54,667 nucleotides of DNA from Pseudomonadales bacterium (lineage in GTDB: Bacteria > Pseudomonadota > Gammaproteobacteria > Pseudomonadales > Azotimanducaceae). Under the pieces are notes generated by a model. It worked only from the letters and a program-made list of their open reading frames with translations. It was not told the origin of the DNA and did not search any database. This document shows, in pieces, positions 8,599-16,257 of the stretch. The translations under genes were made by a program, and so were the position numbers. Positions within the stretch are counted from its first letter, which is position 1. Every line of letters starts with the position of its first letter. Location: the NCBI GenBank assembly GCA_016779585.1, contig JADHNI010000017.1:1-54667 (forward strand), read 5' to 3'.

Positions 8599-9069
8599 AT
8601 GAATCACAAGCAAACACTGTTAATGGCCACCGTGCTTGGCGCCACCCTTCTTGGCACCACGATGGCGGCTGGCGCAAAACCCTTTGGCAAACGAGGCATC
8701 GAGCGTATTGATGCAAATGGTGATGGCCAGGTCAGCCTGGAGGAATTCCAGGATCATGATCGAGGCCCCTTCGCCAGGTTGGACGCGGATGGCGATGGTA
8801 CGGTCAGCCAGAGCGAGCTGGAAGCCCACCAGATAGAGATGCAGGCCCGGCATGAGGAAATGCAGGAAAAGATGCGGGAGCACTTTGATACTGCTGATGC
8901 AAACAACGACGGGTTCGTCACACGGGAGGAAGCACGGAACGCGGCGTTCAACAGGATCGATACAAATGGCGATGGATTCCTCACTTCGGATGAGCTGAAG
9001 GCAGCACACCCGAGTCGCGGCCGGTTCGGCCACAGGAAAGGTCGAACTGACTATAGCGAAGAAGGCTAA
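8599..9069 (+). CDS. Exported EF-hand calcium-binding protein
   Basis: This 156-residue protein has an N-terminal signal peptide (hydrophobic to about residue 24, Ala-rich cleavage region) and four canonical 12-residue EF-hand loops: 38-49 (DANGDGQVSLEE), 62-73 (DADGDGTVSQSE), 100-111 (DANNDGFVTREE) and 121-132 (DTNGDGFLTSDE). All four keep Asp at positions 1, 3 or 5 and Glu at position 12, so each should bind calcium. A strong ribosome-binding site (AAGGAG) precedes the ATG. It leads a four-gene run with an ECF sigma factor 15 nt downstream, suggesting it is sensor, buffer or target of that system. Proteins like it are usually annotated only as EF-hand domain protein. Confidence 0.9.
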   Translation: MNHKQTLLMATVLGATLLGTTMAAGAKPFGKRGIERIDANGDGQVSLEEFQDHDRGPFARLDADGDGTVSQSELEAHQIEMQARHEEMQEKMREHFDTADANNDGFVTREEARNAAFNRIDTNGDGFLTSDELKAAHPSRGRFGHRKGRTDYSEEG

Positions 9070-9084
9070 TCGAGCCGGATACGG

Positions 9085-9618
9085 ATGGTCGAAGAACTTG
9101 AAGCGCATGTTATCTCTCGTATGCAGTCCGGGGATCATGTCGCCTACCGCCAGGTTCTCGACCATCACCTGGCCCAGCTGATGGCCTACGCCACCCGTTT
9201 GACCGGATCGGTCCCGGATGCGGAAGATATCGTGCAGGAGACCTTTGTTCGGTTGTGGACGAACCGGCAACGTTACGATCCGTCAAAAGCCAGGTTATCC
9301 ACCTGGCTGCACCGTATCGCACACAATCAGTTTGTGGACAGCTATCGGCGTACCAGAGACCGTAAAGCTGATGGCGACGAGGACAGCAGTGTCGTCCATG
9401 GACCTGATGCGTTTCTGGAGTCAGCAACGCAGGGACAGGCGGTAAGCCAGGCCCTGATGCAACTCGATGAGAGGCAACGCAGCGCCCTGGTTCTTGTTCA
9501 CTACCAGGGGATGCCCCACAAGGACGTTGCCGACATACTCGACGTCAGTGTCGATGCGCTGGAATCCATGCTGAGAAGATCAAGAAAGAAACTGAAAGAT
9601 ATCCTGGTGAAACCATGA
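9085..9618 (+). CDS. ECF-type RNA polymerase sigma factor
   Basis: This 177-residue protein has a sigma region 2 (about residues 20-85: YATRLTGSVPDAEDIVQETF, then FVRLW and TWLHRIAHNQFVDSYRR) and a region 4 helix-turn-helix (about 125-172: LDERQRSALVLVHYQGM and KDVADILDVSVDALESMLRR). There is no region 1 or 3, so it is of the extracytoplasmic-function class. Genes on both sides encode membrane or exported proteins, a usual setting for ECF control. The stop overlaps the next gene by four bases. The exact ECF subgroup was not determined. Confidence 0.93.
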   Translation: MVEELEAHVISRMQSGDHVAYRQVLDHHLAQLMAYATRLTGSVPDAEDIVQETFVRLWTNRQRYDPSKARLSTWLHRIAHNQFVDSYRRTRDRKADGDEDSSVVHGPDAFLESATQGQAVSQALMQLDERQRSALVLVHYQGMPHKDVADILDVSVDALESMLRRSRKKLKDILVKP

Positions 9619-10055
9619 ACCTGCAACGATTTACAGAAATCCTTGAAGCCTATGGCGGCGACCCGAATCACTGGCCGGAAGATGAGAGAGAAAGCGCACT
9701 GGCGTTCAAATCGACGAATCCCCAGGCCATGGCGTTGGTCGAGGAAACAATTGCCCTGGACCAGTTACTCGAGAGTCTCGTGGTTCCGGAATCAGACCAT
9801 GCAAAGCTCGCCCGGGAAATCCAGTTGCAGGTGGCGAACACATCCAGTCCTGTCGATAAGTTCATTCGCTGGCTGTTCCCGGAGCGGCGATCACTGCTGC
9901 GTCCGGCAGCGGTCGCCTGCCTGCCGGTTATCCTGGGAATAATGATTGGTTACCAGGAGTCATCGTCCGATGAACTGAGCCTGGAAGAAGAACTGGCACT
10001 GCTGGCTGTGACCTACCAGGTCGACGACTTCGAAGGAGTGAACAATGAACAGTAA
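9615..10055 (+). CDS. Single-span membrane protein, possible anti-sigma factor
   Basis: I do not recognise a named family in this 146-residue protein. It has a hydrophilic N-terminal part (about 1-95) with MNLQRFTEILEAYGGDPNHWPEDER, one short hydrophobic segment near 97-115 (LRPAAVACLPVILGIMIGY), and an acidic tail. The N-terminal cytoplasmic, C-terminal periplasmic arrangement and the four-base overlap with the sigma gene fit an anti-sigma factor. No HxxxCxxC zinc motif is present, so it is not a standard ZAS protein. It overlaps the next gene by 11 nt, implying coupled translation. The function is inferred from context only. Confidence 0.7.
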   Translation: MNLQRFTEILEAYGGDPNHWPEDERESALAFKSTNPQAMALVEETIALDQLLESLVVPESDHAKLAREIQLQVANTSSPVDKFIRWLFPERRSLLRPAAVACLPVILGIMIGYQESSSDELSLEEELALLAVTYQVDDFEGVNNEQ

Positions 10056-10494
10056 TCGATGGCTGGTCCTGGCCCTGCTGGTTTCACTGGGAGTGAACCT
10101 CCTGATCGCCGGTGTTGTCATTGGTCGTCAGCTGGATGGCGGACCACCCGGTCGTATGCATTTCGAGTGGCTGATGCAGGATCTTGATGATGCAACCCGC
10201 TCAAAGATACGCCAGAACATGCTCGAGCAGATGAAAAATAGCCGCCCCTACAGACACGACCTGAGACAGGCACAGCACGCGCTGCATGAAGCCATCATCG
10301 CTGAGCCATTCGAAGAGAAGCAGGTAAAGGCAGCGATGGCAGAAGTGAGAGCGGCGTCGGCAAGACTTCAGCAAACCATGCATGACCAGATGATCCAGAA
10401 CCTCGGCGAAATGTCCGCTGAAGACAGGGCCAGGGTTTTTAGCATCCTTTCCCGGAGGCCTGATCACGGGCCAGGTGCACTGAGACGTCCGTAA
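10045..10494 (+). CDS. Periplasmic heavy-metal-sensor-like protein (CnrX/Spy-like helical protein)
   Basis: The 149-residue protein has an N-terminal membrane anchor or signal segment (about residues 6-27, LVLALLVSLGVNLLIAGVVI) and a mostly helical charged periplasmic part. The layout, with WLMQDLDDATRSKIRQNMLE and later LHEAIIAEPFEEKQVKAAMA, resembles the metal-resistance/heavy-metal sensor family that includes CnrX, and more distantly Spy/CpxP. CnrX works with the CnrY anti-sigma and CnrH ECF sigma, which matches the gene order here. No Met-rich or His-rich metal site is obvious, so the ligand may not be a transition metal. Family assignment is by pattern, not alignment. Confidence 0.75.
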   Translation: MNSNRWLVLALLVSLGVNLLIAGVVIGRQLDGGPPGRMHFEWLMQDLDDATRSKIRQNMLEQMKNSRPYRHDLRQAQHALHEAIIAEPFEEKQVKAAMAEVRAASARLQQTMHDQMIQNLGEMSAEDRARVFSILSRRPDHGPGALRRP

Positions 10495-10500
10495 TCAGCA

Positions 10501-10506
10501 TATAAT
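10501..10506 (+). promoter_or_regulatory. -10 hexamer immediately before syd
   Basis: A consensus TATAAT sits 7 nt before the syd ATG at 10514, with no Shine-Dalgarno sequence between them. Transcription from this element would yield a leaderless or nearly leaderless mRNA. No good -35 is visible. Confidence 0.45.
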
Positions 10507-10513
10507 CCGGTGC

Positions 10514-11056
10514 ATGCAGGCACTGGCAAAATTTGTAGAAAGAACACTGGCGCTCACCGACCACGGGGAACTGAGCACACCCTTTGACCCTGAGTGGCGC
10601 TCGCCCTGCGAACTGCACCAGGATACTGAATTTACCTACTGGCGACCCTTACCCCAGGAATCTCCGGTCAATTTCGCCGGGTTGGAGAATGCCCTTGAGT
10701 GCGAAATTCACCCGGACATCAAGGCCTACTACGGCAGTTACTGGTCAGGAACCCTTGAGGCTGACAGCGAGGAAGGACAGGTCAGCCTCATCCAAATCTG
10801 GAACACTGAAGACTTTGAGCGCCTTATCGCGAACCTGATCGGTCACGCACTGGCCAAGCAGCGTCTCAGGCAACCGCTCACCATCTTCTTTGCCAATACA
10901 GATCCTGACTCTGAGCTTTTCCTATCCATCGACAATGCCAGCGGCGCCATCCTGCTGGAAGAACCCGGACGGGCACCTTTGAGACAGGTCGATTCGGATA
11001 TCAACAGTTTTATCAGCCGGCTGACCCCGCAAATCAGGCAACCTGAACTATACTAG
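10514..11056 (+). CDS. syd: SecY-interacting protein Syd
   Basis: Syd is a cytoplasmic protein that docks on SecY at the inner membrane and is thought to check SecYEG assembly. The 180-residue product shows Syd features: the N-terminal ALAKFVERTLAL, SPCELHQDTEFTYWRPLPQE, DIKAYYGSYWSGTLEA and IQIWNTEDFERLIANLIGHAL. Length agrees with the family (about 180). There is no signal peptide or membrane span, as expected. aroA begins directly after the stop. Confidence 0.93.
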   Translation: MQALAKFVERTLALTDHGELSTPFDPEWRSPCELHQDTEFTYWRPLPQESPVNFAGLENALECEIHPDIKAYYGSYWSGTLEADSEEGQVSLIQIWNTEDFERLIANLIGHALAKQRLRQPLTIFFANTDPDSELFLSIDNASGAILLEEPGRAPLRQVDSDINSFISRLTPQIRQPELY

Positions 11057-11060
11057 CGTG

Positions 11061-12341
11061 ATGAAGCAGTTAACCCTCACGCCTATCTCCCATGTCGAAG
11101 GAGAAATAGTACTGCCAGGCTCCAAGAGCCTGTCCAATCGCGCACTCCTGCTATCGGCACTGTCCAGTGGCACAACGAAACTGACCAACCTGCTGCGCAG
11201 TGATGACACGGAGCGCATGGTTGAGGCACTGAGGCAACTGGGTGTCCGCATTTCAACAAGCGATGACTGGCAAACCTGCACCGTCGAGGGACAGGCTGGA
11301 TTGTTTCGTCCAACAGGACTCACTGAACTTTTCCTGGGAAATGCCGGCACTGCAATCAGGCCGCTAACGGCTGTACTGAGTCTTATTGACCAGGAGTTCC
11401 TGATTGATGGCGATGAATACATGCGCGAGAGACCGATTGAACACCTGGTGGATGCGCTGGAACAACTCGGAGCACGGGTGGCATACCTGGGTAAACCCGG
11501 GTGTCCACCACTCAGGCTAGAGGGCGGCCTGGTTGAAGGTGGCGACGTCAGTATTCGAGGTGACATCTCAAGCCAGTACCTGACTGCGCTGCTGATGGCG
11601 CTGCCCCTGGCAAAGAAAGATTCCAATATCAGTGTCATAGGCGAACAGGTCTCCAAACCGTACCTGGATATCACGCTTGGCATGCTGGACATGTTCGGCG
11701 TAAAAGCCAGTCACGACAATTACCAGTCCTTCCAAATACCGGGTGGCCAGCAATACACATCTCCTGGCTCGTACATGATTGAGGGCGACGCATCCTCTGC
11801 CTCCTATTTCTTTGCCGCTGCAGCCATCGCCGGCGGACCTGTCAGAGTTCATGGCCTGGGGCGCCAATCTGTGCAGGGAGATTACCAGTTCCTGAAGACC
11901 ATCGAGCAGATGGGTGCAAAAGTTGACCGACAGGATAGCTGGACAGACGTTTCATCCGGGCAGTTAAAAGGTATCGATGTGGACCTGAATCACATTCCCG
12001 ACGCCGCGATGACTATCGCCGCCATGGCACTGTTCGCAGAGGGGCGAACCACCATCCGGAATATCTACAACTGGCGGGTCAAGGAAACCGACAGGATGCA
12101 TGCGATGAGCGAGGGCCTGCGCCGCCTGGGAGCGGATGTACAGACCACGGACGACACCATCACCATCGATCCTCCTGCCAAGATCACGCCGGCAGAGATA
12201 GAGACCTACGCGGATCACCGAATTGCCATGTGTTTCTCCCTGGCTGCACTCGGCAATGCCAACGTCACCATCAACGACCCGGACTGCACGCGCAAAACCT
12301 TCCCCGACTACTTCGATGTGTTCAGGTCCATCAGCCAATGA
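11061..12341 (+). CDS. aroA: 3-phosphoshikimate 1-carboxyvinyltransferase (EPSP synthase)
   Basis: AroA joins shikimate-3-phosphate and phosphoenolpyruvate in the sixth step of the shikimate pathway. The 426-residue protein has LPGSKSLSNRALLLSAL near the N-terminus (substrate-binding Lys and Ser), LFLGNAGTAIRPL (PEP-contacting loop, about residues 88-100) and the catalytic aspartate region NHIPDAAMTIAAMA. The LGNAGTAIRPL form is class I-like and keeps Gly and Pro of the glyphosate-sensitive loop. I use the ATG at 11061; a GTG codon immediately precedes it. The stop overlaps the next start (ATGA). aroB and aroK are also in this window, 12 kb away. Confidence 0.97.
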   Translation: MKQLTLTPISHVEGEIVLPGSKSLSNRALLLSALSSGTTKLTNLLRSDDTERMVEALRQLGVRISTSDDWQTCTVEGQAGLFRPTGLTELFLGNAGTAIRPLTAVLSLIDQEFLIDGDEYMRERPIEHLVDALEQLGARVAYLGKPGCPPLRLEGGLVEGGDVSIRGDISSQYLTALLMALPLAKKDSNISVIGEQVSKPYLDITLGMLDMFGVKASHDNYQSFQIPGGQQYTSPGSYMIEGDASSASYFFAAAAIAGGPVRVHGLGRQSVQGDYQFLKTIEQMGAKVDRQDSWTDVSSGQLKGIDVDLNHIPDAAMTIAAMALFAEGRTTIRNIYNWRVKETDRMHAMSEGLRRLGADVQTTDDTITIDPPAKITPAEIETYADHRIAMCFSLAALGNANVTINDPDCTRKTFPDYFDVFRSISQ

Positions 12342-13003
12342 CCAGGCTGGCGACCCTGTTCATCCTGCTGACCGCTTCGGTCGGCGCCTCTGCTGCCGAT
12401 TGGTCAACCAGGCTCGATCAGGATGGCGTGCTGATTGAATCCAGGAAAACAGGGGAATCGAAGTACGAGGAGTTTCGCGCCCAGACACTCCTTGACGTCA
12501 ACGTGGCAAGTGCCCTGGCATTACTGCAGGACACAGAGGCGTGCACACAGTGGGTGTTCCGATGCAAAGAAAGCATAACCCTCGAACAGCCAAGTGCCAC
12601 CGAACGAAGTTTCCACCAGGTCACCAGCCTGCCATTTCCGGCGAAATCGCGGGATGTCATATTCCATGCCGAAATTTCGTACAAGCCGGAAGGCACCGTT
12701 AAGGTAGAGATGACTGCACGGCCCGATGCCCTTCCCGAGGGCAGACATGTACGAATCCAGGAAGCATACGGTTTCTACCTGCTTGAGCCGGTATCCGAGG
12801 ACCGCACGAAAATTACCTGGCAGCAATATGTTGACCCCGCTGGTGCCCTGCCATCCTGGCTGGTGAACAGCATGCTGACGGATTTACCCTTCCGCTCGCT
12901 GACAGCCTTTCGCGAACTGGTGACCAAAGCACCTTATGCCGGATCGGTCATGGTTTATGATCCCGATGGTTTACCGATCGATATCAGCCACGAGGCGCAG
13001 TGA
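12338..13003 (+). CDS. Exported START-domain lipid-binding-like protein
   Basis: The 221-residue protein has a signal peptide (MTRLATLFILLTASVGASA) and then a START/SRPBCC-type fold, which forms a cavity for a lipid or other hydrophobic ligand. Supporting features are the start of the mature domain WSTRLDQDGVLIESRK, the alternating strand pattern, VTSLPFPAKSRDVIF and the final helix LPSWLVNSMLTDLPFRSLTAFREL. Homologues in gammaproteobacteria are uncharacterised. I chose the ATG at 12338 because it overlaps the aroA stop and gives a complete signal peptide. The 3' end overlaps ogt on the other strand by 20 nt. Confidence 0.82.
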   Translation: MTRLATLFILLTASVGASAADWSTRLDQDGVLIESRKTGESKYEEFRAQTLLDVNVASALALLQDTEACTQWVFRCKESITLEQPSATERSFHQVTSLPFPAKSRDVIFHAEISYKPEGTVKVEMTARPDALPEGRHVRIQEAYGFYLLEPVSEDRTKITWQQYVDPAGALPSWLVNSMLTDLPFRSLTAFRELVTKAPYAGSVMVYDPDGLPIDISHEAQ

Positions 13004-13478
13004 GTCCAAATCCTGCACTCTCCAGGTTGAGCAGGTATTCCTTGGCTGCAAGGCCACCACCAAACCCGGTCAGTGACCCGTTTGTGCCAATGACCCGATG
13101 GCACGGGATGACAATTGGCAGCGGATTACGACCATTGGCCGCACCCACGGCACGAACCGCTTTCGGCCGACCAATCGACCGGGCAATATCCAGGTAGCTG
13201 CGAGTTTCCCCGAAAGGAATCGCCTGCAGAGCTGCGAGAACCTGGAGCTGGAAGGGTGTCCCGGTGGGTTGCAGCTTTAGCGCAAATACCTGGCGCCGAC
13301 CTGCAAAATACTCACCGAGCTGGTCTTCTACCTGCACAAAACAATTGTCCAGTTCGTCCCAGTTCTCTTCCGGAATAATGGTGCCCTTCCCCTCAGGAAA
13401 CCCGATGATCTGGAGCGTCTCGTTTCGACCTGCCAGTAAAAGCTTCCCAATGGGTGAATCGATGTACCTGAATCTCAT
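12984..13478 (-). CDS. ogt: Methylated-DNA-protein cysteine methyltransferase (Ogt type)
   Basis: This enzyme repairs O6-alkylguanine by irreversible transfer of the alkyl group to its own cysteine. The 164-residue protein has the active-site PCHRVIG preceded by NPLPIVI, the DNA-binding helix region IPFGETRSYLDIARSIGRPKAVRAVG (quoted here in two parts: IPFGETRSYLDIA and RPKAVRAVG), and the terminal GFGGGLAAKEYLLNLE. It lies 3 nt downstream of the Ada-AlkA fusion gene, forming an alkylation-repair operon. The Ogt activity is not part of the fusion, so the two proteins together cover the roles of E. coli Ada and AlkA. Confidence 0.95.
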   Translation of the reverse strand: MRFRYIDSPIGKLLLAGRNETLQIIGFPEGKGTIIPEENWDELDNCFVQVEDQLGEYFAGRRQVFALKLQPTGTPFQLQVLAALQAIPFGETRSYLDIARSIGRPKAVRAVGAANGRNPLPIVIPCHRVIGTNGSLTGFGGGLAAKEYLLNLESAGFGLTAPRG

Positions 13479-13481
13479 ACC

Positions 13482-14903
13482 TTAACTCCGGGTTTCCGCC
13501 GCATATCTCCACAAATGCATACCCGCATAACCTCTCCAGGGTCGCCACCGCTCGGCTCGCGCCAGTAGCTCCTTTTCAGTATCGATACCAAAAAGCTCAC
13601 TGGCCACTTTTTTAATCACAAGGTCACCATGGAGAAAAGCATCCGGATCTGCGAGCGCTCGCATGGCAATATAGTCTGCCGTCCACGGCCCAATCCCCGG
13701 CACTGATAGCAGTGCCGAATGAAACTCCTGTGCCTCCATGTCAAAGCGGATTACGCCCTCGGCAATTCGTGATGACATCTCGCGGATGGCAAGTGCGCGC
13801 TTTCCAGGCATCGGCAGCGATTCGGGGTCAAGCTGTGCCAGGGTTTCAGCATCGGGAAAAACCAAACCAAATCCTGTTCGCTTACCACAGCGTTCCGCAA
13901 TTCGACCCATGACGGTCGTTGCGCCTTTCACGGAAACCTGCTGCCCAACAACAGCCCTCACACTGACTTCAAATGCATCAAACGCCCCCGGCAGTCTCAA
14001 GCCTGCAACCTTCCTGACCAGCGGTTTGAGCACCCTGTCTGATACCAGGACCGAGCTGATATCCTCGGGTACTGCATCGACATCGAACATTGATTTGACG
14101 CGAGCAACAATGTTCATCAATGAACGAGGACTGCCACCGGTGACCCGGCAAACCAGGTAGCCATCGCCCGAATCGGACACCGAAACTGTGCCCGGCTGAC
14201 CATCGAGGACAAAGGTTCTTTCGTAACAGTCGGTTACCTTTTCAGTGCCCGGTATTCCACGGACCCGGAAAAAATCCAGCAGCGCGTCAAAGTTAAAAGG
14301 GTCACGGTAGGCAATCCTGAGGCACACATCACCCGCCTCGACCACCTGCTCACGCCGGAGGCTTCCGGGCGTCCTGCTGTAGGTTTTCCGGAAATGATCG
14401 TTGAAGCGCCGGACCGAACCGTAACCACTGATCATGGCCACGTCAGTCATGAACAGCGAGGTTTCATCAATCAGTTTCTTGGCAAACTGCAGGCGTCGGG
14501 TCTGGGCCACGGTGTTGGGAGAAGCACCCAGGTGTTTACTGAATAGTCGGCCCAGGTGGCGTGAGGTCACGCCGAGGCGGTCAGACAATGCCGACACATT
14601 ACCTTCGTCCAGCGCCCCTTCGTTAATAAGTTTCAGCGCACGACTGACCGTCGTGGACGTTCCTCGCCAGGCAGGCGTACCTGGTGAAGTCTCCGGTCGA
14701 CAGCGCAGGCAGGGTCGGTAACCTGCTTCACTGGCAGCCGCAGCGGTTTCATAAAAGGTCACATTTTCCGCTTTCGGCATTTTTACCGGACAGATCGGTC
14801 GACAATAGATACCCGTGGAACGGACAGCGACAAAAAATCGACCGTCAAATCTTGGGTCCCTGGCCTTGCGGGCCTGTTCGAGGATGCCACCGGCAGGTAA
14901 TAT
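13482..14903 (-). CDS. Ada-type regulator fused to 3-methyladenine DNA glycosylase (Ada metal site, AraC HTH, AlkA)
   Basis: The reading frame encodes an Ada N-terminal zinc domain, an AraC-type helix-turn-helix (about residues 75-150) and an AlkA N-terminal domain plus HhH-GPD glycosylase (from about 150; PGIGPWTADYIAMRAL and the catalytic aspartate in HGDLVIK). It should remove 3-methyladenine-type lesions and regulate the response. The start is the odd point. The ATG at 14780 would drop two of the four zinc cysteines (YCRPIC) including the methyl acceptor. Reading upstream, the frame stays open to a TAG at 14919-14921 with no ATG, GTG or TTG. An ATA at 14901-14903 sits 4 nt after AGGAGC. 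From it the cysteines are Cys34, 38, 65 and 68, the same spacing as E. coli Ada. I therefore extend the gene to 14903 (473 residues). Confidence 0.8.
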   Translation of the reverse strand: MLPAGGILEQARKARDPRFDGRFFVAVRSTGIYCRPICPVKMPKAENVTFYETAAAASEAGYRPCLRCRPETSPGTPAWRGTSTTVSRALKLINEGALDEGNVSALSDRLGVTSRHLGRLFSKHLGASPNTVAQTRRLQFAKKLIDETSLFMTDVAMISGYGSVRRFNDHFRKTYSRTPGSLRREQVVEAGDVCLRIAYRDPFNFDALLDFFRVRGIPGTEKVTDCYERTFVLDGQPGTVSVSDSGDGYLVCRVTGGSPRSLMNIVARVKSMFDVDAVPEDISSVLVSDRVLKPLVRKVAGLRLPGAFDAFEVSVRAVVGQQVSVKGATTVMGRIAERCGKRTGFGLVFPDAETLAQLDPESLPMPGKRALAIREMSSRIAEGVIRFDMEAQEFHSALLSVPGIGPWTADYIAMRALADPDAFLHGDLVIKKVASELFGIDTEKELLARAERWRPWRGYAGMHLWRYAAETRS

Positions 14904-14913
14904 GCCTGCTCCT
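14901..14913 (-). promoter_or_regulatory. Shine-Dalgarno and ATA initiation site candidate for the Ada-AlkA fusion
   Basis: On the minus strand AGGAGC (14913 to 14908) is followed by four bases and ATA (14903 to 14901). It is the only ribosome-binding-site-like sequence before the Ada cysteines. ATA is not a usual start codon, so either a rare start or an ATG-to-ATA change is implied. Confidence 0.5.
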
Positions 14914-14995
14914 ATCGACTAACAATGAATGTAGCCATCTTATGCCTGCATCGCGACAGTAACTAGCCATAATCGGACCTGGTATTTTTGAGACC

Positions 14996-16234
14996 ATGAC
15001 CCGCTCGCTCGGACACCTATCGGCATTGTCGTCGTCACTGATGACGGAGCCAGGATGCAGTCACTTCACATGGACGCACGCAGCCGCGTACCTTGAACCG
15101 GTGCTATCCCTGGAACTTCATGTGCTGCTCCTGGTTGATGAAGCGGGAGCCAGCACCGTCATTTCCCGGACGCCATTTTCAGTGGTAGAGGTAGACGGTC
15201 GATCAAACCTCGCGGACATCGCTGAAGAGCAAGGCTTATCTGTGATCAACCTGAATGAACCGCTGCCCCTGACACCCGTGCACATTGCCAAACCCTGGGG
15301 ACAGGAAATCTGGTATTCGGGTATCGAAGCCCGCGGCGTCTCAGAGGTTAATGGCACTTCCATTGCCTGGCTGCTGGATATTTTCGGTCCATTCATCGGT
15401 TGTGGACACGCGCCGCTACTGCTGAAGATTCTTGATCCCCTGCCGACAGAAAATCTCGGTGATCTCTATTTCGAGATGCACGAACAGAAGATTGAGGTTT
15501 ATGTGGTCACCAACATCGACCAACAGGCCTGGCCGGATGGCAAGGGAGCAATCAGATACGGGTTTAACCAGCAGAAGCTTGGCGAGTTTGAATCCCGCGA
15601 TGCTTTCCTGTCCGCTTACGTCGAACAGGTTACAAACTACCAGGCCTGCCGGAATGAGATCGATGGATTAATTGAAAACAGGGCGGACGTTATTCCCGAG
15701 GCACTGCAAGAAAAAGAAAAGCACCTGCGGGAGGCCATGTACGCGTTCACGGAACTCAGACCCCTCGAGACAGGTGACGTTGTGACGGTACGCCCACTGG
15801 TGCCGCATTCCCTGCAGCATGGGGTCAGGGTCGTGGAATTCCAGACACCTCATTACGAACGTTACATCCTGTCATTCGGCCAGAAAGTCCTGACCCAGGA
15901 TCACTGGGATACCCTGGAGGTGTTTGACAAGGCGATTATCGAACCTGTTGAGTTCGACAAAGCGAAACCTTTGGGAGAAAACCAGGACCTGGTGGCTGAC
16001 TTTGACGAATTCAAGGTCGTGAGAATACAAATCGCATCCGGCGAATCAATCACGCTCGAAAGCGATCAATACACCATGCTGATGGGAATCCAGGGTGAGC
16101 TCCTTTTCGATACGGGAGCCACCATGGAACCGGAAGCCGCTTTTCTTATGCCCAACAAAAAACGGGTGAGCCTTTCCAACAGGACAGGCTCACCCGCTAT
16201 TCTCCTGGTCGCGGAGGAAGCTTCCCCCGGCTGA
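14996..16234 (+). CDS. Mannose-6-phosphate isomerase-like cupin protein
   Basis: This 412-residue protein resembles class I phosphomannose isomerases (ManA) in its core: KPWGQEIWYSGIE (the KPWG motif near residue 100), LLLKILDP and LYFEMHEQKIEVYVV, and a C-terminal cupin-like half with ESDQYTMLMGIQGELLF. The ManA zinc ligands are not fully convincing by eye: the motif that usually reads QVHPDD appears altered to FEMHEQ. It may be a divergent sugar-phosphate isomerase or a non-catalytic relative. There are no sugar-metabolism genes nearby. The ATG at 14996 is used; an internal Met at residue 16 is an alternative. It converges on mdh. Confidence 0.65.
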   Translation: MTRSLGHLSALSSSLMTEPGCSHFTWTHAAAYLEPVLSLELHVLLLVDEAGASTVISRTPFSVVEVDGRSNLADIAEEQGLSVINLNEPLPLTPVHIAKPWGQEIWYSGIEARGVSEVNGTSIAWLLDIFGPFIGCGHAPLLLKILDPLPTENLGDLYFEMHEQKIEVYVVTNIDQQAWPDGKGAIRYGFNQQKLGEFESRDAFLSAYVEQVTNYQACRNEIDGLIENRADVIPEALQEKEKHLREAMYAFTELRPLETGDVVTVRPLVPHSLQHGVRVVEFQTPHYERYILSFGQKVLTQDHWDTLEVFDKAIIEPVEFDKAKPLGENQDLVADFDEFKVVRIQIASGESITLESDQYTMLMGIQGELLFDTGATMEPEAAFLMPNKKRVSLSNRTGSPAILLVAEEASPG

Positions 16235-16257
16235 TGCTCGGGCTTTCTTATCCGGGC

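Noticed and set aside
12230..12337. Upstream extension of the START-domain protein
   Set aside because: It overlaps aroA in another frame and would bury the signal peptide; the ATG at 12338 overlaps the aroA stop as expected for an operon.
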